This document shows positions 38,922 through 46,351 of a stretch of DNA of 64,000 nucleotides, piece after piece. Under the pieces are notes generated by a model. It did no database searches. It was not told the origin of the DNA and saw only the letters and a program-made list of their open reading frames with translations. Source of the DNA: Streptomyces spectabilis (lineage in GTDB: Bacteria; Actinomycetota; Actinomycetes; Streptomycetales; Streptomycetaceae); contig NZ_CP023690.1 of assembly GCF_008704795.1 (NCBI RefSeq), positions 1,798,001 through 1,862,000 of the forward strand, in the 5' to 3' direction. Positions within the stretch are counted from its first letter, which is position 1, and each line of letters starts with the position of its first letter. The position numbers were made by a program, and so were the translations under genes.

Positions 38922-38936
38922 GCAGGTCAGGGGCCT
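38922..38936. repeat. Dispersed motif GCAGGTCAGGGGCCT, copy 2
   Basis: Exact 15-base match to 11248-11262, here between the divergent regulator genes. Confidence 0.5.
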
Positions 38937-38971
38937 CTTTGTGGAAATCGGCGCAGACTCCTAGCTTCGAT

Positions 38972-38999
38972 TGCTCTAGAGCGCTACGGTCGCTGTAGT
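38972..38999 (+). promoter_or_regulatory. Promoter of the GIY-YIG/GntR gene with palindromic operator
   Basis: GCTCTAGAGC (38973-38982) is a perfect 10-bp palindrome. -35 TTGCTC (38972-38977) overlaps it; -10 TGTAGT is at 38994-38999 (16-bp spacer). CTCTAGAGCGCT is identical to 38039-38050 at the transfer promoter. Confidence 0.6.
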
Positions 39000-39045
39000 C
39001 GCCGCGCTGCTGTGCGTTAAGTCGCGGCCGAACGAAGGGATCCCC

Positions 39046-39981
39046 ATGCCCGAACCCCCTGAGCGCACCGCGCTCTATCGTCTCTACGACGTCGACGACC
39101 GACTGCTGTACGTCGGGATCAGCGGTGCGCCGAAGATGCGCATGAAGGCTCACGCAGCCGACAAGCCCTGGTGGCCCGAGGTCGCGACACGCGACTTCGA
39201 ATGGTTCGACACCAGGGAGCAGGCCGCCGAAGCCGAGGTCGAAGCCATCAGGCAGCAGCAGCCGCTCCACAATCACACCCACAACATCTCAGCAGTGCTC
39301 GCCCTCCTGCCCGCCGTCCGTGACGAGCCGCTGCGGCCGCAACCTGCGGCGGTATCAAAGGACAGTCGCAACGTGGCCCAGCGCATGGCTGCTGAGATCC
39401 GACCGCTGATCATGGCTGGCGATATGCCCGTCGGCTCCCGGATTCCGTCCACGCAACACCTGATCACCCAGTTTCGGACCTCAAACGTCACCATTCAACG
39501 CGGTCTCCGCATCCTGAAGGATGAAGGGTTCGCCGTTGGCCGCTCCGGATCAGCCGTCTACGTAACTTCACCTGCCCCTCAGCACCTTGACGACGAGACC
39601 CAGCACGTCGAAACCGAGATCTCCAGCGCCGAGGTCACTCCTCCGCGCCGCGTGGCTCGCGCCCTGGCAGTCGGAGAAGGCGAACCCGTCCAGCGGCAGG
39701 AGACGCTCGTCCAGGTAGACGGCCGACCGATACGCACCGTCTCCACATATCGGCGCCTGCAAGACGCCCTCGGAGTTCCGGCGGAACTGCTGGATCAAGT
39801 CTCCGTCCGGCCGCCGACAACCGCTGAGGTGCTCGCCCTTCAACTCCCCGAGGAGGTCCCTGTAATGAACGTCTTCCGGCAGGTACTCGACGACGACGGG
39901 CAAGTGCTTGAGGTCCAGAGCCTCATCGAGCCCGGAAACCTGTGCATCCGGCAGTACCGCACGCCGATCGATCCGCAGTAG
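39046..39981 (+). CDS. GIY-YIG nuclease domain fused to GntR HTH and UTRA domain
   Basis: A 311-residue protein. Residues 8-80 are a GIY-YIG domain (ALYRLYDVDDRLLYVGISG, MRMKAHA, TREQAAEAEVEAIRQQQPLH). Residues 105-172 are a GntR winged helix (NVAQRMAAEIRPLIMAGDMP, STQHLITQFRTSNVTIQRGL). Residues 195-305 are UTRA-like (ALAVGEGEPVQRQETLVQVD, VMNVFRQVLDDDGQ). It is transcribed away from the GntR repressor and shares its operator region. The nuclease domain may be catalytic or a DNA-binding relic; Arg and Glu positions are present. AAGGGA precedes the ATG. Confidence 0.8.
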   Translation: MPEPPERTALYRLYDVDDRLLYVGISGAPKMRMKAHAADKPWWPEVATRDFEWFDTREQAAEAEVEAIRQQQPLHNHTHNISAVLALLPAVRDEPLRPQPAAVSKDSRNVAQRMAAEIRPLIMAGDMPVGSRIPSTQHLITQFRTSNVTIQRGLRILKDEGFAVGRSGSAVYVTSPAPQHLDDETQHVETEISSAEVTPPRRVARALAVGEGEPVQRQETLVQVDGRPIRTVSTYRRLQDALGVPAELLDQVSVRPPTTAEVLALQLPEEVPVMNVFRQVLDDDGQVLEVQSLIEPGNLCIRQYRTPIDPQ

Positions 39982-41024
39982 CCCTGACGTCTTCCGGCCG
40001 CTTCCGCTGTTGGCCGCCGGTGTCCCGCGCACTCCGTGGGGCGCGCGTCAGATCCTACTGCTTCGGGCAAGTCGGACTCACCGCAGTTCAGGGGCCTGAC
40101 GTCCGCCGTCTGGTTCTCGCGATGGCGCGCCGACCGGGTCGTAGCGTCTGGCTGGTGGCCGAGTTCCGGACATCCTGCCCGGTCCGCTGCTGACGTTGCG
40201 CGTCTGGTCTATTCGAGTTTCGCCGAGCCCTTTCGGGTTTCGTCGGGTCTTCTCGGTTGGGGTGGGTGCCGGTTTTCATCGGCCAGCTTTTGGGTGGTCG
40301 TAGTGTCGTTCGGGAGGGCATGGGTTCCGGCCATCTTCGGGCCAGATTTTCTGGGGTCTGCAGGTCGGCCACCGGGGTGCCCAGCATCAGTAAGTGTGGG
40401 GAGGTGGGGGCGTTTTGGATCTCGTGTATGCACGCTCTCACCTGTGCAGTTTGGCGACGCTCTGGCTACACCTTGAGCACACGGTGGCGTCTTCTGGATC
40501 TCGCGCTGGCCCGGTGTCTCGTTCCCGCCGTCCAGGTAGGTTCCTGGGAACGCGGTGCGCGGACTTCCGTCGGCCGCTGCATCTGGACAGTCGTGCTTGT
40601 CCAGTCCTGTCGTCTGGTGGCGGGGGCGGCGGGGAGGGAGGCTCGGGTGCGGGGTTCGGCGGGGCGGTCCGGTTTTCAGTGGGGTGGATCTATTCGCTGG
40701 CCCAGGGCGCCTGGGGCTACCAGATCGGGAGTTCTTCGCTTGACAGCGTGTGGAGCGTTGGCCTGCGGGTTCGCCTGCCGCGGGGTGCTGTTTGTCGACT
40801 TTTCGCCGCTTGTTTGAGTGGAGTTGATTTGAGGTCCGCGCTAGCTTTCGGTGGCCGCGTTCATGGGTTTCACGGTTTGTGGTGCGCGTTGCTCTCGCGG
40901 CGGCGGCAGGCGGTAGGAAAGCTGACGGCCGGAGCGGTCATCACCCGCTCCGGCCGTCGATAACCAGCGAGCTGCGAACTCGCTGATCAAGAGACTCGAC
41001 CCTTGCATGAGAGGAGCTCTACCC
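39982..41024. other. 1.04-kb non-coding, T/G-skewed block
   Basis: No reading frame shows actinobacterial codon bias. On the plus strand A is depleted and T and G are in excess (clear at 40201-40380). Several inverted repeats are present: GTTCCC/GGGAAC (40521-40551), GTTCCTGGGAAC (40540-40551), CTGGACA/TGTCCAG (40583-40604). The dispersed motif TTCAGGGGCCTGA lies at 40086-40098. Origin, partition site or structured RNA are possible; none is shown. Confidence 0.5.
40924..40958 (+). terminator. Strong hairpin upstream of the DUF6907 gene
   Basis: GACGGCCGGAGCGG (40924-40937) and CCGCTCCGGCCGTC (40945-40958) form a perfect 14-bp stem with a 7-base loop, 66 bp before the start of the plus-strand gene. 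It could end transcription entering from the left or act as a leader structure. Confidence 0.6.
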
Positions 41025-41498
41025 ATGACTGTAGCGCCTGAGCTTGGCGCCGCTCCCCCGGTGCCGCCTCCGTCGGCCGCTCCGTCGGTTCCGCCGGGCT
41101 ACCGTCTGGTTCCGGCGTTGATTGGCCGTCCTGGTGCGGCGTCGCATGTGTGGCTGCCGTGTCCTGACTGGTGTGTGGTGGATCATGCGTCGGTTCGTGA
41201 GGTCGACGTCGCAGATGTAGATCATTACGGCGTCCCGGTGGCGTGGTCCGTCGGTTCGTTCCTGCTGCCGGGTGTGAAGGTCCTCGAGGTCGACGTGCGG
41301 GTGCACGCGGATCCGCACAGTGACGACTCGCGTTTGCGGTCGCCGCATGTGGTGGTGAGCTCGGACGATCCGCTCGATGCGTTTCTCACGCCGGCCGTGG
41401 CGGATGTGGCGGCGGACGGTCTGATCGCGTTGGGCCTGGCAGTGCGGGAGCAGGCTCGGCTGGCGCGTCGGGCCGGCGGGGCTGTCGCCGGCGTCTGA
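41025..41498 (+). CDS. DUF6907-like protein
   Basis: A 157-residue protein from ATG 41025 (GAGAGGAG upstream). A Pro-rich N-terminus precedes WLPCPDWCVVDHASVREVDV, the C-x3-C-x3-H signature of DUF6907 (assignment from memory), then a beta-rich part (VKVLEVDVRVHAD, SPHVVVSSDDPLDAFLTPA) and a helix (GLIALGLAVREQARLA). Common in Streptomyces chromosomes and plasmids, function unknown. One of few plus-strand genes; independent transcription is likely. Confidence 0.65.
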   Translation: MTVAPELGAAPPVPPPSAAPSVPPGYRLVPALIGRPGAASHVWLPCPDWCVVDHASVREVDVADVDHYGVPVAWSVGSFLLPGVKVLEVDVRVHADPHSDDSRLRSPHVVVSSDDPLDAFLTPAVADVAADGLIALGLAVREQARLARRAGGAVAGV

Positions 41499-41599
41499 TT
41501 GTGGGCACGGGAGCGCCCCCGCAGCTGACTGGCTGCGGGGGTGCTGTCGCGTCAGGGCGTCTGTTCGGCTGTGTCGTGTGGTCGGCGTGGGGGCGGGGG

Positions 41600-42073
41600 T
41601 CAGAGCCTGCGCCACGCCTTGGTGATCCATCGAACGTTGAGGGGGTCGTATCCCGGGTCTGCGTCGAGTTTCCGCAGGTGGGTGTATTGGCCGCGGGTGG
41701 TGGTCCAGAGGTCGCCGCAGCGGATGCGTTGCCATTCGTCGGCGATAGGCCACTTGCCGAGTTGGGTGAGCATGCCGTTGCGCCAGCCGGGCCAGGTCCA
41801 CCTGCTGACCCAGCCGCTGGCGCGGAGCTGGAGTTCGTCTTCGCAGAGGCGGAGGTAGAGGCGGGCCACGCGCCGGTCCCCGTCGCTGGTCTTGCGGTTC
41901 CGTTGGCCGACGAGGGCGGCCGAGGGTAGCCGATCGAGGATCTCCCAGTAGTGCTGGAGGTATACGTCCTCGACTTCTTTGATGCGGGCTCGCATGGCAC
42001 TCGCAAGGCCGAAGATCAAACCGAGGGCGGCGATTCCGAGGGCGATGATGCCCATGGTGACTTCTGCTCGCAT
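41600..42073 (-). CDS. Membrane-anchored protein, unknown
   Basis: A 157-residue protein. One transmembrane helix near the N-terminus (MGIIALGIAALGLIFGLASA) and a cytosolic helical domain rich in Trp and Arg (DRRVARLYLRLCEDELQLRA, WVSRWTWPGWRNGMLTQLGK, RIRCGDLWTTTRG). No family assigned. It lies just downstream of the toxin-antitoxin pair. Confidence 0.6.
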   Translation of the reverse strand: MRAEVTMGIIALGIAALGLIFGLASAMRARIKEVEDVYLQHYWEILDRLPSAALVGQRNRKTSDGDRRVARLYLRLCEDELQLRASGWVSRWTWPGWRNGMLTQLGKWPIADEWQRIRCGDLWTTTRGQYTHLRKLDADPGYDPLNVRWITKAWRRL

Positions 42074-42141
42074 GGCGGCGCTCCTGCCACCCCTCTTCAG
42101 GGTCTCTCCGGGTAGCGGAGATCGCGAGTGGAGCCCGGGTG

Positions 42142-42411
42142 TCAGGCTTCGAAGTACGCCACAGTGATGATGGTGCGGCGGACGGTCATGGTGTAGATGA
42201 TGCGGACACTGGTGCCGGGTGCCCGGTATTCCCACATGATGCCGCCGTGTTCTGTTTTGGGGCGCAGGGTGCCGATGAGGGGGTTTGCGGCGATCGCGGA
42301 GAGTGCGCGGTCGACGGCGATCTCTTCGGCGGGGGTGAAGTCGGCGGCCTGTTCGACGGCGACGGGCCCGAAGATGATGCGGGCGCCGGAGCGGCTGTGC
42401 TTGGGCGGCAT
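42142..42411 (-). CDS. RelE/ParE-family toxin
   Basis: An 89-residue protein. The layout is that of RelE/ParE toxins: N-terminal helix (EEIAVDRALSAIAANP), central GTLRPKTEHGGIMWEYR, then C-terminal strands SVRIIYTMTVRRTIITVAYF. Family members cut ribosome-bound mRNA (RelE) or poison gyrase (ParE); catalytic residues do not let me choose. It follows the small acidic gene by 15 bp, the usual antitoxin-toxin order. Confidence 0.75.
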   Translation of the reverse strand: MPPKHSRSGARIIFGPVAVEQAADFTPAEEIAVDRALSAIAANPLIGTLRPKTEHGGIMWEYRAPGTSVRIIYTMTVRRTIITVAYFEA

Positions 42412-42426
42412 GGTTGCCGAGCCTAG

Positions 42427-42627
42427 CTAGGCGGCGCTGGGGCTGACGTCGATTCCGTTCTTTGCGTAGAGGTCGACGCGGAGTTCTTCCCAGTCGCGGG
42501 TGGGGGTGCGGCCGTCGCGGATGTTTTCCCAGTGGGCGGCGAGTTCTTCGTTGCCGGTTTCGCGGGCGGCGGTGATGGTTTCTTCGAGGTCGGCGAGTTC
42601 GTCTGCCGTCCATGCGGGTGCGGTCAT
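42427..42627 (-). CDS. Probable antitoxin
   Basis: A 66-residue acidic helical protein, MTAPAWTADELADLEETITA, ending DWEELRVDLYAKNGIDVSPS. No classic HTH or ribbon-helix-helix motif is obvious; the call rests on size, charge, order before the toxin, and a palindromic operator upstream. GGAGGCC precedes ATG 42627; a GTG lies three bases further up. Confidence 0.6.
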   Translation of the reverse strand: MTAPAWTADELADLEETITAARETGNEELAAHWENIRDGRTPTRDWEELRVDLYAKNGIDVSPSAA

Positions 42628-42662
42628 CACGGCCTCCGGCGCGGGGACTGTCCTCTGGCCGA

Positions 42663-42681
42663 CGATATCACCGTGATATCG
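42663..42681. promoter_or_regulatory. Palindromic operator of the toxin-antitoxin pair
   Basis: CGATATCACCGTGATATCG: 9-bp perfect arms around one central base, 35 bp upstream of the antitoxin start and 55 bp before the divergent gene at 42737. It is A+T-rich relative to its surroundings. Typical of antitoxin autorepression sites. Confidence 0.7.
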
Positions 42682-42736
42682 CCGTGGGGTTCAGGTCGCC
42701 CGTAACTGTCCGGCTTCCCGGCGGGTTGGTCTCTGC

Positions 42737-42919
42737 GTGGATGATGCGATCACCGGCCCGGCCCCGGACGACGGCCTGCTCCTGCCCCTGGTCACGCTGT
42801 CGGAGGCGCAGGACATCGTCGAAGCCCTCGCCTTGGTCGCAGCGGGCAGGCCGGTGGATCGCCGCTGGGCGGGGGATCTTGCGTCAGTGCTGGCCGCCCG
42901 GGTGCCGTCACGGGACTAG
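42737..42919 (+). CDS. Small plus-strand protein
   Basis: A 60-residue protein from GTG 42737, with LLPLVTLSEAQDIVEALALV and strong G+C third-position bias. No clear ribosome site is visible. It is divergent from the toxin-antitoxin pair and ends 4 bp into the converging gene. Function unknown. Confidence 0.5.
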   Translation: MDDAITGPAPDDGLLLPLVTLSEAQDIVEALALVAAGRPVDRRWAGDLASVLAARVPSRD

Positions 42920-43197
42920 CGGCTGTCAAGGGCGTGTGCAGTATCTGCACGCAGGTGGCAGGGGTAGCGGCACAGCTGGCCGGTGTACTTGTTGTTGATC
43001 CGGCAGCGGGCGTGCATGCGGTCGGACCATTGCCGCAGTTCATCGGCGTGGCCCGGATGGACGGTGATCGCTTCGGTCAGGCGGTCGGCGGCTTCGCAGG
43101 CGGTCGACACGTACAGCGGAACATCGATCAACGCGAGCAGGTGGTCGGGGAGTTGCTCGCGGGTGTCGCCGGGCGGGGGTGGCGTCGAGCCGGTCAT
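42916..43197 (-). CDS. Small protein, unknown
   Basis: A 93-residue protein, MTGSTPPPPGDTREQLPDHL, then STACEAADRLTEAITVHPGH and Cys/His-containing end (CRINNKYTGQLCRYPCHL). Overlaps its upstream neighbour by 4 bp. Function unknown. Confidence 0.6.
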   Translation of the reverse strand: MTGSTPPPPGDTREQLPDHLLALIDVPLYVSTACEAADRLTEAITVHPGHADELRQWSDRMHARCRINNKYTGQLCRYPCHLRADTAHALDSR

Positions 43198-43409
43198 GAT
43201 CCCTCCTCGGGGCCGAGGATGAGCTGAAGTTGCTGATCGTCCGGGAGTTCATGGAGGAAGCGCGCACCGCTGTAGCGGCTGATCTTATCCGCTAGTGCCT
43301 CGTCTTCCGTTGCCCCGTCAAGCCACGTCCAGGTTGCGGTGCACCACGGCTCTCCCCTGCGTTCGAAGTGGTGAAGACTGCCGTGGCTGAAGCACCAGGC
43401 GTAGCTCAT
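43194..43409 (-). CDS. Small protein, unknown
   Basis: A 71-residue protein, MSYAWCFSHGSLHHFERRGE, then TWTWLDGATEDEALADKISR. Small alpha/beta fold likely. Start overlaps the preceding stop (ATGA). Not recognised. Confidence 0.6.
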   Translation of the reverse strand: MSYAWCFSHGSLHHFERRGEPWCTATWTWLDGATEDEALADKISRYSGARFLHELPDDQQLQLILGPEEGS

Positions 43410-44086
43410 CGTTCTCCGTCCTTTTCGCTGTTCCACCAGCGGCGATCCTCGGCGGCGGCTTCGGCGACGGTGGGGCCGTCGTATGGCGGAGCCTTGGTCG
43501 CTTCGGTCGCTGCCGGGGCGGGCTGGTCGCATTGGCGCATGTGGCGTGCTGCGTCGAGGAGCTGGGCTATCACGCTCAGCCGTGTGGCCGGGGTGGCCCG
43601 GTTCCACCGCCAGATCCACTCGCCGGGTGTGGGGAACGAGTTCTCGCGCGCGGGCTTCTCCTCGCCCTCTCCGAGGCGGGCGAGTTCAGTGGTGGCTACG
43701 CGGAGACGGGCGGTGAGGGTGGCCACGTCGGGGCTTCCGTGGAGGAGGTCGTCGGCGGCGCAGGGGTTGGGGCAGTCGCTGCGGGAGCAGGTGACGTGTC
43801 CGCCGGTGCCGAGGAACAGGCTGGCGCCGCGGCAGGCGGGGCAGCGGCCCTGGACACGCGGGTGGACGGGCGACGGACCGTTGCTGCCTGCTGCCGTGCG
43901 CTGCCCGGACGGATTGACGACGAGCGTGAGGGGCGGGGCGTCCGGGTCGACGAAGACGAAGAAGCCGCCCGAGGGCGCCTGTGGCGCCTCCGGGGCGTCC
44001 GGTGGCCGCGCGGCGCCGTGACGGGGCTGCGGGACGCTCTCAGGCCCGTCTGGGGCCGTCTGCGGGGGCGTTGAGTGGTCGGTCAT
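43406..44086 (-). CDS. DUF6085-like zinc-ribbon protein
   Basis: A 226-residue protein. The first 45 residues are Pro-rich. The zinc ribbon GRCPACRGASLFLGTGGHVT with CSRSDCPNP resembles DUF6085 of Streptomyces phages (from memory). The remainder is helical (VATLTARLRVATTELARLGE) and ends EAAAEDRRWWNSEKDGE. Uncharacterised. Confidence 0.6.
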   Translation of the reverse strand: MTDHSTPPQTAPDGPESVPQPRHGAARPPDAPEAPQAPSGGFFVFVDPDAPPLTLVVNPSGQRTAAGSNGPSPVHPRVQGRCPACRGASLFLGTGGHVTCSRSDCPNPCAADDLLHGSPDVATLTARLRVATTELARLGEGEEKPARENSFPTPGEWIWRWNRATPATRLSVIAQLLDAARHMRQCDQPAPAATEATKAPPYDGPTVAEAAAEDRRWWNSEKDGER

Positions 44087-44334
44087 GCGGCGGTCTCCTG
44101 GGTGGGGTACTCGATGTCGTCGGGGTTGATGAGGCCGCGCCTGAGTGCGATGACGACGGCATGGGTGCGGGAGCGGGCGCCGAGGTGGATGGCTGCCGCT
44201 CTGAGGCGCAGGTGGATTCCCTGCTCGGTGGCACCGAGGCGGAGCGCGATCTGGCGGCTGGTGTAGCCGGATGCGGCGAGGCGGAGCGCCGCCGCCTGTC
44301 CGGGGCTCAGCGGAGCGTGCGGGTTGCGGGGCAT
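44083..44334 (-). CDS. LuxR-type HTH protein
   Basis: An 83-residue protein with a single four-helix LuxR-like DNA-binding domain: LSPGQAAALRLAASGYTSRQ then IALRLGATEQGIHLRLRAAA and GARSRTHAVVIALRRGLI. No receiver or ligand domain. ATG 44334 (TGATG overlap with the previous stop). Likely a small regulator of the early region. Confidence 0.75.
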   Translation of the reverse strand: MPRNPHAPLSPGQAAALRLAASGYTSRQIALRLGATEQGIHLRLRAAAIHLGARSRTHAVVIALRRGLINPDDIEYPTQETAA

Positions 44335-44501
44335 CAGAGACACTCCCCCGCCACGATCACGGTCTGGGCGGTGAGGACGTCGCCGTCGGTGGCCCGCCCT
44401 TGCCGGGTGGCGTCCAGGTCGAGGTCGACGAGCGGGCCTTCGATGCCGCTGGTGTCGCAGGGTTCTATCGCGGGGTCCTGGGCCGCCCAGTACGTGGTCA
44501 C
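44334..44501 (-). CDS. 55-residue acidic protein
   Basis: GTG 44501 overlaps the previous stop (GTGA) and its own stop overlaps the LuxR-type start (TGATG). Contains DPAIEPCDTSGIEGPLVDLD and VLTAQTVIVAGECL. Tight overlaps at both ends support translation. Unknown. Confidence 0.55.
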   Translation of the reverse strand: MTTYWAAQDPAIEPCDTSGIEGPLVDLDLDATRQGRATDGDVLTAQTVIVAGECL

Positions 44502-44743
44502 GGCTGGCTCCTGGGGTTCTTCGGTTTGGGTTTGAGTAGTCCGTCGGCGATGGCCATGTGGCGGAGGGCGCGTTCGATGACGACGGCGATCACCTGGCCC
44601 GGGTAGCAGTGGGCGATGATCTGCTCGGCTGCGGGGGTGAGGTAGCGGCGGGCGTTCGGGCGGCCCGGCCTGGCGGGGACGGCGGTGACGCGGCCGCCCC
44701 GGTCGACCACCAGGCGGCGCGGCTGCTCGGGCGGTTCGGTCAT
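44498..44743 (-). CDS. Small protein of a tandem paralogous pair (copy 2)
   Basis: An 81-residue protein. YLTPAAEQIIAHCYPGQVIA and VIERALRHMAIADG match YLDAQTAEILARCYRGQAKR and VIARAVRLLAAADG of the next upstream gene. The N-terminus is Arg/Pro-rich. Start overlaps the paralogue's stop. Possibly a ribbon or helix DNA-binding protein; unproven. Confidence 0.6.
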   Translation of the reverse strand: MTEPPEQPRRLVVDRGGRVTAVPARPGRPNARRYLTPAAEQIIAHCYPGQVIAVVIERALRHMAIADGLLKPKPKNPRSQP

Positions 44744-44928
44744 TGGGGGCTCCTGCGGGTTTCGCGGCCGGTCTTGATGCGTCCGCTGGGGTCGAGGTGG
44801 CCGTCGGCGGCGGCGAGGAGCCGCACGGCGCGGGCGATCACGTCGCGCTTGGCCTGGCCGCGGTAGCAGCGGGCGAGGATCTCGGCAGTCTGCGCGTCGA
44901 GATACACCGGGGTGGGGCGCTCGGTCAC
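44740..44928 (-). CDS. Small protein of a tandem paralogous pair (copy 1)
   Basis: A 62-residue protein from GTG 44928 (GTGA overlap). It shares the Y-L-x5-EI(I/L)AxCYxGQ...VI.RA.R..A.ADG core with its neighbour, implying tandem duplication. Unknown function. Confidence 0.6.
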   Translation of the reverse strand: MTERPTPVYLDAQTAEILARCYRGQAKRDVIARAVRLLAAADGHLDPSGRIKTGRETRRSPQ

Positions 44929-45356
44929 GACGGTCCGCCGTTCGCAGTCAGGGCCCTGGCCTTTCGCAGCGCGGCAATCAGGTCCAGCACCGGCTCCACG
45001 GTCGGGCACTCCACGCCGTCGGCGCAGCAGGGGAGGTTCTCGGCACAGTGATCTGCGGTGCGGTCCAGCAGGTCGGCCAGGGCGAGCCCTACTGCCGGGT
45101 TCATTACTGCGATGTAGATGCCGACCTGCTGATCGACGTAAGCAAAGGCGTCTGTTCCCTTGGCATGGGCGCCCAAAAGCTGCCCCCATCGGGTGGTCCA
45201 GAGCCGGGCGCGGGTGCGCCACTGAGACCCGGGGAACCGGCTGTTGGGGAAGTCGCAGCGGGCAAACCAGTGGCCGTCGCCCCGGGGGTTGGCGGCGTCA
45301 GCGAGGCCCCGGAGTGTTCGGGCTTCGGCGCGGAGTTCGCCAGCGGTTGTGGTCAT
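44925..45356 (-). CDS. Protein of unknown function
   Basis: A 143-residue protein, MTTTAGELRAEARTLRGLAD, helical, with WRTRARLWTTRWGQLLGAHA, GLALADLLDRTADHCAENLP and a CC...C cluster. Pattern is common in Streptomyces prophage early regions as unnamed protein. No motif gives a role. Confidence 0.6.
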   Translation of the reverse strand: MTTTAGELRAEARTLRGLADAANPRGDGHWFARCDFPNSRFPGSQWRTRARLWTTRWGQLLGAHAKGTDAFAYVDQQVGIYIAVMNPAVGLALADLLDRTADHCAENLPCCADGVECPTVEPVLDLIAALRKARALTANGGPS

Positions 45357-45415
45357 GTCTACTACTCCTTGCGGTTCAGGGTGGGGCGGCGGCCGGAACC
45401 ACCGCCCCGGGTGGG

Positions 45416-46078
45416 CTACTTCGTGGCGTCGTCGGCCGTAGCGTCGGTGAGATGGTGTACCGGCACTGTGATGAGCCGGCCGTCTTCGCAGAGGACGCTC
45501 ACAGCACCGTCGGGAAGGCGGCTGCTCAGCTGCGCGAACACCTTTTCGCCCGGGTCTTTGGGGTTCGTGCGGTAGATCAGGAGCGTGTCTGGGGCAGGTC
45601 GGGCCGGGACGGGCTGGCCGCTGATCTCGGCGGCTTCCCATGCGTCGACTGCGGCTTGCGCTGCCGCATGCTCGGGCCACAGCTGCGCCGGTTCGAACCT
45701 CACTCGGTAGCCCTTGGCGAGGCACCCAACGACACGGGGCAGCAGGAGCGGCTCGGCCCACCGGGGCAGCGCCTGAAGGGGCTCGGGGTCGCGGAGTAGC
45801 GCGCCGGACGCTTTCCGGGCAGCCCACATCCAATGCTGCGCGGGGTGCTCCCACACGAGGGTGATGCCGTGCCGGTGGACGTGCCGGTCGACGGCGGGGT
45901 GGTCGGCGTCCCATTCGAGGATGGCGCTGAGCATGCAGGCGACGCCTGAGTGCTCGTCGTCGCGGTAGCGGTCCAGACTGTCGTCTTCGATCCACATGTC
46001 GGATGGCGGGATCTCCTGCTGGGTGCAGGCTTTGACGACGGCGTCGATGTACTCGCTGTGGGGCGGTGGCGTGGTCAC
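45416..46078 (-). CDS. Protein of unknown function
   Basis: A 220-residue protein. N-terminal half is acidic (WIEDDSLDRYRDDEHSGVAC, ILEWDADHPAVDRHVHRHGI), the middle GYRVRFEPAQLWPEHAAAQA, the end a small strand-rich domain (GAVSVLCEDGRLITVPVHHL). No family recognised. Confidence 0.55.
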   Translation of the reverse strand: MTTPPPHSEYIDAVVKACTQQEIPPSDMWIEDDSLDRYRDDEHSGVACMLSAILEWDADHPAVDRHVHRHGITLVWEHPAQHWMWAARKASGALLRDPEPLQALPRWAEPLLLPRVVGCLAKGYRVRFEPAQLWPEHAAAQAAVDAWEAAEISGQPVPARPAPDTLLIYRTNPKDPGEKVFAQLSSRLPDGAVSVLCEDGRLITVPVHHLTDATADDATK

Positions 46079-46090
46079 GGTTCCTCCTGG

Positions 46091-46351
46091 TCAGGTGTGG
46101 GTGATGTGGAGTCGGCGTCGTCCGCCGCCGAGCTGCTGGTCGGGAATCACGCAATAACCGGCGGCCTGCAGTTCGAGCCGGTACTTTTCGAGGCCGTCGG
46201 TCTCGCCAGGCCCGTCGTGGAAGACGTTGACCTGCCGACGGCCGTCCTGGGCGGTGCGCCAGCCGGGGATCCAGTCGTCGCCGACCCATTCGGAGTGCGG
46301 GTACGGGGCGAGGACGGCGTCGATGTCGCGGGCCCGGATCAGGCGGGGCAT
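46091..46351 (-). CDS. Small protein, unknown
   Basis: An 86-residue protein, MPRLIRARDIDAVLAPYPHS, then QVNVFHDGPGETDGLEKYRL. Alpha/beta, ends HITHT. Coupled to the MazG-like gene by overlapping stop and start. Confidence 0.6.
   Translation of the reverse strand: MPRLIRARDIDAVLAPYPHSEWVGDDWIPGWRTAQDGRRQVNVFHDGPGETDGLEKYRLELQAAGYCVIPDQQLGGGRRRLHITHT

Noticed and set aside
40088..40441. Possible minus-strand gene in the 1-kb block (117 codons)
   Set aside because: Third-position G+C is much lower than in neighbouring genes, no domain is seen, and no ribosome site is placed before it.
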